From: Pleionea sp041589565
GTDB taxonomy: Bacteria; Pseudomonadota; Gammaproteobacteria; Enterobacterales; Kangiellaceae
Reading direction: 5' to 3'
DNA length: 5,269 nucleotides
Assembly: GCA_041589565.1 (NCBI GenBank)
Contig: JBFHVL010000208.1
Span: 1 to 5,269, forward strand
The position numbers and the translations under genes are program-made. Positions 1 through 3,914 of the stretch are shown one piece after another. Position 1 is the first letter of the stretch. Each line of letters opens with the position of its first letter. The notes under the pieces are model-generated. The model saw nothing but the letters and a program-made list of their open reading frames with translations. It did not search any database and was not told the DNA's origin.

Positions 1-909
1 ACGCACTTTTTGCTCGCGTTCATCTTTGTCATTGAGTAGATCCATTTTGTTTAGCACCAACCAGCGTGGTTTTTCGGCCAGTTCAGGCTCGCTGCTTTCA
101 GCAAACTTGGCGACTTCCGCTTCGATAGCACTAAAATTATCCACTGGACTGGACTCATCAAAAGGCATCAAATCGACAATGTGTAACAACAGCTCAGTGC
201 GAGCCAAGTGCTTCAAGAACCGTATACCTAAACCCGCGCCTTCTGAGGCACCTTCAATCACTCCGGGGATATCGGCAATCACAAAGCTACGATGAGCCTC
301 TGGGCGAACGACACCTAAGTTAGGGATCAAGGTCGTAAACGGATAGTCCGCTACTTTAGGTTTCGCTGCAGAAACCTGACGAATAAAGGTGGACTTTCCG
401 GCATTGGGTAACCCCAACAGTCCAACATCTGCTAGAACTTTAAGTTCCATGTTCAGCTCTCGGCGCTCGCCTGCCGATCCCGGAGTAGTTTGCCGCGGTG
501 CTCTATTAACACTACTTTTAAATCGAGTATTGCCCAAACCATGCCAGCCACCACGCGCGACCAGCAATTTTTGTCCTGGCTCTTTTAAATCACCAATGAT
601 TTCATCAGTGTTGGCGTCTTTTACTAAGGTCCCAACCGGTACTTTTAATACCTTGTCAGCCCCCTTAGCGCCGGTGCAATTGCCACCACGACCATTTTCA
701 CCACGCTCGGCCTGGTAAAAGCGCTCATAACGATAATCAACAAGTGTGTTGATCTCGTTATCGGCCAGCAAGTAAACACTGCCGCCGTCGCCACCGTCAC
801 CACCATCTGGGCCACCTTTCGGAATGTACTTTTCCCGACGAAAGCTACAACAGCCGTTACCGCCGTCTCCGGCCGCAACTTTAATGGTCACTTCATCTAC
901 AAACTTCAT
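1..909 (-). CDS. obg: Obg/CgtA family ribosome-assembly GTPase (3' end cut by the window edge)
   Basis: The gene begins at the ATG on 909-907 and reads without a stop to base 1, giving 303 residues. The family is usually about 340-400 residues, so the end of the G domain, including the G5 motif, and any C-terminal tail are missing. Residues 1-159 form the glycine-rich Obg fold: the start MKFVDEVTI matches E. coli ObgE, followed by runs such as GDGGNG (14-19) and repeated PDGGDGGDGG. The GTPase domain shows G1 GLPNAGKST (166-174), G2 PFTT (190-193), G3 DIPG (213-216) and G4 NKMD (287-290). Family knowledge: Obg is an essential, slow GTPase that binds the large ribosomal subunit during its maturation and responds to (p)ppGpp. 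A GAGAG Shine-Dalgarno-like sequence lies about 6 nt before the ATG. It follows rplU-rpmA in the same direction but behind a terminator. The assignment is very secure. Confidence 0.98.
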   Translation of the reverse strand, partial: MKFVDEVTIKVAAGDGGNGCCSFRREKYIPKGGPDGGDGGDGGSVYLLADNEINTLVDYRYERFYQAERGENGRGGNCTGAKGADKVLKVPVGTLVKDANTDEIIGDLKEPGQKLLVARGGWHGLGNTRFKSSVNRAPRQTTPGSAGERRELNMELKVLADVGLLGLPNAGKSTFIRQVSAAKPKVADYPFTTLIPNLGVVRPEAHRSFVIADIPGVIEGASEGAGLGIRFLKHLARTELLLHIVDLMPFDESSPVDNFSAIEAEVAKFAESSEPELAEKPRWLVLNKMDLLNDKDEREQKVR

Positions 910-1015
910 AAATTTCTCTCGAAATGAATTTCAATAAAAGACAGTTAGGTTTCAGTTTGTCTTTGGGATAGTGCACCTCTCGTAACTGAGGTCTGCTTAC
1001 TCTCATTGCCATTCT

Positions 1016-1044
1016 TTTATGAATGAAGAAATACGCTATTCCAA
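1016..1044 (-). promoter_or_regulatory. Possible obg promoter
   Basis: Read on the minus strand, a -35-like TTGGAA (1044-1039) is followed after 17 bases by a -10-like CATAAA (1021-1016). Each box matches the sigma-70 consensus at four of six positions. It lies just downstream of the rpmA terminator and about 100 bases before the obg ATG, which is where an independent obg promoter would be expected. This is inference from box similarity only. Obg could equally be expressed by read-through from rplU-rpmA. Confidence 0.35.
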
Positions 1045-1067
1045 AGGCAAAATGACGCCTGAAAACG

Positions 1068-1091
1068 AAAAAGCCCCGCATAATGCGAGGC
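1068..1091 (-). terminator. Rho-independent terminator after rpmA
   Basis: On the minus strand GCCTCGCA (1091-1084), loop TTA and TGCGGGGC (1080-1073) form an 8-bp GC-rich stem with one G-U pair, followed directly by five T (1072-1068). It starts 25 bases past the rpmA stop codon. It should end most rplU-rpmA transcripts before obg, making obg at least partly a separate unit. Confidence 0.88.
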
Positions 1092-1116
1092 CCTTAGTAT
1101 AAGTGATATTCGCTAA

Positions 1117-1374
1117 TTAAGCAGGAACAACACTTACAGTACGACGATTGTGCTTTCCAGTAACGTCAAATTGGATATGACCATCAACTTTCGCAAATAA
1201 AGTGTGGTCACGACCGATCCCAACGTTTTTGCCAGGATGGAATTGAGTTCCACGTTGACGAACGATGATGCTTCCAGCAGGAACCAACTCGCCACCAAAG
1301 CGTTTTACACCTAAGCGTTTCGACTCTGAATCGCGACCGTTACGGGTACTACCACCAGCTTTCTTATGAGCCAT
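1117..1374 (-). CDS. rpmA: 50S ribosomal protein L27
   Basis: An 85-residue protein, the normal length of bacterial L27, starting MAHKKAGGSTRNGRDS and ending in VSVVPA. Family knowledge: L27 belongs to the large subunit, and its flexible basic N-terminus reaches towards the peptidyl-transferase centre and the tRNA acceptor ends. The start here is the short proteobacterial form. There is no N-terminal extension of the kind that Firmicutes and some other bacteria remove with the Prp protease. Conserved segments SESKRLGVKRFGGE and RQRGTQFHPG are intact. An AGGAGA ribosome-binding site (1386-1381) sits 6 bases before the ATG. The gene lies 19 bases after rplU and shares its transcript, with a terminator just after the stop codon. 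The assignment is very secure. Confidence 0.98.
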   Translation of the reverse strand: MAHKKAGGSTRNGRDSESKRLGVKRFGGELVPAGSIIVRQRGTQFHPGKNVGIGRDHTLFAKVDGHIQFDVTGKHNRRTVSVVPA

Positions 1375-1393
1375 GAGTTATCTCCTGCTTTGA

Positions 1394-1705
1394 TTAACCG
1401 TTAATTCCAGTGATTTTCACTTCTGTGAACCACTGACGATGCCCCATACGCTTCATATGGTGCTTACGGCGTTTAAACTTAATGATTTGAACTTTTTTGT
1501 GACGACCATGAGTAACCACTTCAGCAGTTACTTTTGCGCCATCAACATAGGGAGCGCCAACTTTAATATCTTCGCCGCTACCTACCATCAATACTTTGTC
1601 AAAATCTACTGTCGCGCCGGTTTCAACGTCGAGTTTTTCCAGCTTGATAGTTTGACCTTCTTTCACACGGTGCTGCTTACCACCGCTTTGAATCACTGCG
1701 TACAT
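1394..1705 (-). CDS. rplU: 50S ribosomal protein L21
   Basis: A 103-residue protein, the same length as E. coli L21. It starts MYAVIQSGGKQHRVKEGQ, which is the signature L21 N-terminus, and carries the basic stretch KFKRRKHHMKRMGHRQ near residues 76-91, which contacts 23S rRNA in this family. L21 is a large-subunit protein that binds 23S rRNA. A GGAGAAG Shine-Dalgarno sequence lies upstream (within about 1716-1710). It is the first gene of the rplU-rpmA operon, transcribed from a strong promoter about 107 bases upstream through a foldable leader. The divergent partner is ispB, an arrangement also found in E. coli. Nothing in the coding sequence is unusual. Confidence 0.98.
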   Translation of the reverse strand: MYAVIQSGGKQHRVKEGQTIKLEKLDVETGATVDFDKVLMVGSGEDIKVGAPYVDGAKVTAEVVTHGRHKKVQIIKFKRRKHHMKRMGHRQWFTEVKITGING

Positions 1706-1812
1706 ACCACTTCTCCAGTCTTACCCCAGGTTGATGGTGGCCTCGTTTCCGAGCACTTTGGTTATTAACCATCCCTGCGGGCGTGTTATTAACAATCGAT
1801 TTCCATCGAAGG
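1706..1812 (-). promoter_or_regulatory. Structured 5' leader of the rplU-rpmA mRNA
   Basis: If transcription begins about 7 bases past the -10 box, the leader is about 107 nt. Read 5' to 3' in the RNA it holds three possible hairpins. First is UCGAU-GGAA-AUCGA (1809-1796), with a GNRA tetraloop almost at the 5' end. Second, two copies of GTTAATAAC (1793-1785 and 1769-1761) can pair with one A-A mismatch around an inner CCC-GCA-GGG (1781-1773). Third is CUCG-GAAA-CGAG (1753-1742), again with a GNRA loop. The pairings are visible in the sequence. Whether L21 or another factor reads them is inference. L21 leader RNAs are known in Firmicutes; I do not recall one established in E. coli. Confidence 0.5.
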
Positions 1813-1818
1813 GCGCGA

Positions 1819-1847
1819 ATTGTACGGTATTTGGACCATGCAAGCAA
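1819..1847 (-). promoter_or_regulatory. Sigma-70 promoter of rplU-rpmA
   Basis: On the minus strand TTGCTT (1847-1842) is a good -35 box, then exactly 17 bases, then TACAAT (1824-1819), a -10 box with five of six consensus bases. The sequence right after it is TCGCGCCC, a GC-rich discriminator typical of stable-RNA and ribosomal protein promoters that are repressed by ppGpp and DksA. A-rich tracts (1871-1876 and 1883-1888) lie upstream, where an UP-element-like contribution is possible. The predicted start is near 1812. Growth-rate and stringent control are inferred from the discriminator. Confidence 0.85.
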
Positions 1848-1851
1848 CCTA

Positions 1852-1870
1852 AACGTAGCGAATCTACGTT
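1852..1870. repeat. Perfect 7-bp inverted repeat upstream of the rplU -35 box
   Basis: AACGTAG (1852-1858) and CTACGTT (1864-1870) are exact inverted copies separated by CGAAT. The repeat ends 4 bases upstream of the rplU -35 box, centred about 49 bases upstream of the predicted start. It has no T-tract downstream in either direction, so it is not a simple terminator. It could be a protein binding site acting on rplU and possibly ispB; no known operator is recognised. Confidence 0.6.
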
Positions 1871-1930
1871 AAAAAATAGCTCAAAAAATCAAACTTTTAC
1901 CAGAGGATGAGCTCTTGGTTTAATTGGTGC

Positions 1931-1959
1931 TTGACCTGACACCTGCTTACTCATAGCAT
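1931..1959 (+). promoter_or_regulatory. Probable ispB promoter
   Basis: TTGACC (1931-1936), a 17-base spacer and TAGCAT (1954-1959) match the sigma-70 consensus at five and four of six positions. The predicted start near 1966 gives a leader of about 39 bases before the ispB ATG. The -10 box overlaps an 8-bp palindrome AGCATGCT (1955-1962), and ACCTG is repeated directly at 1934-1938 and 1941-1945. Whether these are regulatory is unknown. Confidence 0.55.
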
Positions 1960-2004
1960 GCTCAGCCAATATCTAATCCCCAGAATAACTGACAAAAACA
2001 CTTA

Positions 2005-2985
2005 ATGGCTGTCTCTACTCCTTCATTTGACGCGATCAAAGAGCTACTTTGCAACGACATTGATGAAACTAACCAGTTGATTTTAAAAGAGTTAGAGTCT
2101 GATGTTGTGTTAATTAATCAACTCGGATTTTACATTGTTAACAGTGGCGGCAAACGATTGCGTCCGCTATTGGTACTGCTGGCAGCCAAAGCACTGGGCT
2201 ACTCAGGCAAAACTCACCATACTCTGGCTGCGGTCATTGAGTTTATTCATACCGCAACTCTGCTTCACGATGATGTGGTGGATGCCTCCGACTTACGTCG
2301 AGGCAAAGAGACGGCCAATGCCTTATTCGGTAATGAAGCCAGCGTATTAACCGGTGACTTTTTGTATTCTCGTGCTTTTCAGATGATGGTTCGCGTCAAC
2401 TCCATGCCGGTGATGAACCTTCTGGCCGACACCACCAATTTAATTGCCGAAGGCGAAGTTTTACAGTTGATGAACTGTAACGAGCCGGATCTCAGCGAAG
2501 CCGATTATTACGAAGTAATCCGACGAAAAACTGCCATCCTGTTTGCCGCCGCCTGTGAGCTGGGAGCCATTATTGCCGGCGAAGAGTCGAGTCGTAAAGC
2601 CATGCACGATTATGGCCTGAATCTGGGAATGGCATTCCAGGTGGTTGATGACCTGCTCGACTACATATCGTCGGCTGAAGAAATGGGTAAAAATGTCGGC
2701 GATGATTTAGCAGAAGGCAAGCCGACCTTGCCAGTAATGTACGCTATGAAGCATGGAACCAAAGCGCAGACGCAAGTGATCCGAAGCGCGATTGAGCAAG
2801 GAGACGCCGGTCAAATTGATGTTGTCCTTGAGGCCATTCAGCAAACGGGCGCACTGGATTATTGTCGCGAACAGGCAAAAAACTTTACAGAAAAAGCACT
2901 GGCTGCACTCAAAGACCTACCCGAATCGGATTACAAAAGGGCGTTTCAACAACTTGCAGAACTGGCTTTAATGCGCACTCATTAG
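2005..2985 (+). CDS. ispB: Octaprenyl diphosphate synthase (long-chain trans-polyprenyl synthase)
   Basis: 326 residues, close to E. coli IspB at about 323. Family knowledge: this cytosolic enzyme extends farnesyl diphosphate with isopentenyl diphosphate to make the side chain of ubiquinone and menaquinone. Visible motifs are GGKRLRP (48-54, isopentenyl diphosphate binding), the first Asp-rich motif DDVVD (89-93) within HDDVVDASDLRRG, GDFLYSRAF (117-125), GEVLQL (150-155), and the second Asp-rich motif DDLLD (215-219) followed by GKNVGDDLAEGKPTLP. Residues 84 and 85 before the first Asp motif are small (Ala, Thr), as in long-chain synthases. The C8 product is assumed from similarity to IspB; chain length cannot be read exactly. 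No clear Shine-Dalgarno sequence precedes the ATG. This start is chosen because the N-terminal alignment with IspB begins here. The gene is divergent from rplU, as in E. coli. Confidence 0.95.
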   Translation: MAVSTPSFDAIKELLCNDIDETNQLILKELESDVVLINQLGFYIVNSGGKRLRPLLVLLAAKALGYSGKTHHTLAAVIEFIHTATLLHDDVVDASDLRRGKETANALFGNEASVLTGDFLYSRAFQMMVRVNSMPVMNLLADTTNLIAEGEVLQLMNCNEPDLSEADYYEVIRRKTAILFAAACELGAIIAGEESSRKAMHDYGLNLGMAFQVVDDLLDYISSAEEMGKNVGDDLAEGKPTLPVMYAMKHGTKAQTQVIRSAIEQGDAGQIDVVLEAIQQTGALDYCREQAKNFTEKALAALKDLPESDYKRAFQQLAELALMRTH

Positions 2986-3001
2986 AACGTCGAGTTAGTG
3001 C

Positions 3002-3026
3002 AAAAACGGTTCTGTTACTGAGCCGT
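3002..3026 (-). terminator. Weak terminator overlapping the dehydrogenase stop codon
   Basis: On the minus strand ACGGCTC (3026-3020), a 7-base loop and GAACCGT (3012-3006) pair with one internal C-A mismatch, followed by a T run (3006-3002, the first T also closing the stem). The TAA stop codon (3017-3015) lies in the loop. It sits in the 29-base convergent gap with ispB. On the plus strand the stem has a G-U pair but no T-tract after it, so it suits the dehydrogenase transcript better than ispB. Confidence 0.4.
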
Positions 3027-3770
3027 CCACCCACCGTCAAGAACTAAAGCCTGAGCGGTCATATTTTTAGCCGCTGGCGACGCCAGGTACTCACAGGTTG
3101 CTGCAATTTCATCAATATCAATAAACGATTTTTTCGGCATTGGCTTTAACATAATCGTTTCGATAACCTCTTCTTCGCTTATACCATGCTGTTTTGCCTG
3201 ATCCGCGATCTGCTGCTCTACCAGCGGCGTCTTCACATAAGCTGGACATACGGTATTGATTGTAATATCTGAACTGGCAAGCTCCAGCGCTAAGGACTTG
3301 CTAAAGCCTAACAGTCCGTGTTTTGCCGCAATATAGGCAGTTTTATAAGGCGAAGCGACCAGTGAATGCAGCGAACCAATATTGATGATTCGGCCAAAAT
3401 TTTTATCTTTCATGGCTGGCAAAAATGCTTGTGTAACTCTTGCCACGCCAATCAACATTACCTGTATCAAGAACTCCCAACGATCCATGGGAAATTCTTC
3501 CAGTTTGCTGACGTACTGAATACCCGCATTATTAATTAAAATTCCCGGCGGTGTTGTTAACGCTGAACGCAACTCATCGACGGACGATTGCGAAGTAACA
3601 TCAAGGGTTAGAAACTGAGCTGAATAGTTTTCGAGTTGTTCTCGCGCCTGTTTCAGGTAATTGTCTTGTACATCGGTAACCACAACAGGGTGTCCCTTAC
3701 GAGCGAAGTGCGATGCAATGCCAAGACCGATCCCACTTCCTGCGCCAGTAATCAAAACACTCGGTTTCAT
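3015..3770 (-). CDS. bdhA: D-3-hydroxybutyrate dehydrogenase (short-chain dehydrogenase family)
   Basis: 251 residues, a normal length for a classical SDR. It should oxidise D-3-hydroxybutyrate to acetoacetate with NAD+ in the cytoplasm, the last step in using PHB monomers. Visible are the Rossmann motif TGAGSGIG (8-15), Asp33 after the second beta strand (favouring NAD over NADP), NNAG (80-83) and Ser133-Tyr146-Lys150. Residues matching the substrate pocket of the Pseudomonas fragi enzyme, as I remember it, are Gln85, His135, Lys143, Gln187 and Trp248. The VCPAYVKTPLVEQQIADQ segment and the DGGWTAQ end are typical of the family. The odd point is Met105 at the position of the usual catalytic Asn. 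The Shine-Dalgarno sequence is weak (AAGG about 13 nt upstream). It is divergent from the oligomer hydrolase gene that would supply its substrate. A related hydroxyacid dehydrogenase is a minor alternative. Confidence 0.92.
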   Translation of the reverse strand: MKPSVLITGAGSGIGLGIASHFARKGHPVVVTDVQDNYLKQAREQLENYSAQFLTLDVTSQSSVDELRSALTTPPGILINNAGIQYVSKLEEFPMDRWEFLIQVMLIGVARVTQAFLPAMKDKNFGRIINIGSLHSLVASPYKTAYIAAKHGLLGFSKSLALELASSDITINTVCPAYVKTPLVEQQIADQAKQHGISEEEVIETIMLKPMPKKSFIDIDEIAATCEYLASPAAKNMTAQALVLDGGWTAQ

Positions 3771-3914
3771 AATACGTGTTAACCTTAGCTTTCATTTTGA
3801 AGGCTATAGAGTGCTAAAAACCGGCACAAAACCCAACTGTACTATAGTAGTAAAGTGATTTAGGGACTTCGGTTTTACACTAGAGAACAGATTAAATTTA
3901 AACTGAGAATAACA
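3771..3914. promoter_or_regulatory. Divergent control region between dehydrogenase and oligomer hydrolase genes
   Basis: This 144-base AT-rich spacer must hold promoters for both genes, but no convincing sigma-70 pair is seen. On the minus strand TTTGTG (3830-3825) with TATAGC (3808-3803) is 16 bases apart and only fair. On the plus strand TTTACA (3874-3879) and TTTAAA (3897-3902), 17 bases apart, lie very close to the ATG. A perfect 10-bp palindrome TACTATAGTA lies at 3840-3849, and its core CTATAG recurs at 3804-3809, 38 bases away. These could be operator half-elements. I saw no sigma-54 motif. Confidence 0.45.

Noticed and set aside
26..878. Open frames at 26-295 (+), 389-718 (+) and 645-878 (-) across obg
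   Set aside because: They lie within the obg coding region in other frames, have low-complexity composition and no family resemblance, while obg has all its GTPase motifs.
893..1081. Minus-strand open frame of 62 codons between rpmA and obg
   Set aside because: It starts inside the T-tract and stem of the rpmA terminator, overlaps the obg start, lacks a good ribosome-binding site and has no recognisable family. The region reads better as leader DNA.
1439..1768. Plus-strand open frame opposite rplU
   Set aside because: It is antisense to the intact L21 gene and its leader, and is not protein-like in any family I recognise.
1955..1962. AGCATGCT palindrome as an ispB operator
   Set aside because: An 8-bp palindrome overlapping the presumed -10 box is easily due to chance, and no regulator with this site is recognised. 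It is noted under the promoter only.
2135..3047. Alternative-frame open frames at 2135-2350 and 2862-3047 (+)
   Set aside because: Both lie mostly within ispB in another frame; the second only extends into the convergent gap. Neither has a ribosome-binding site or a family match.
3661..3858. Plus-strand open frame opposite the dehydrogenase N-terminus
   Set aside because: It is antisense to the Rossmann-fold coding region and reads into the control spacer; no supporting signal.
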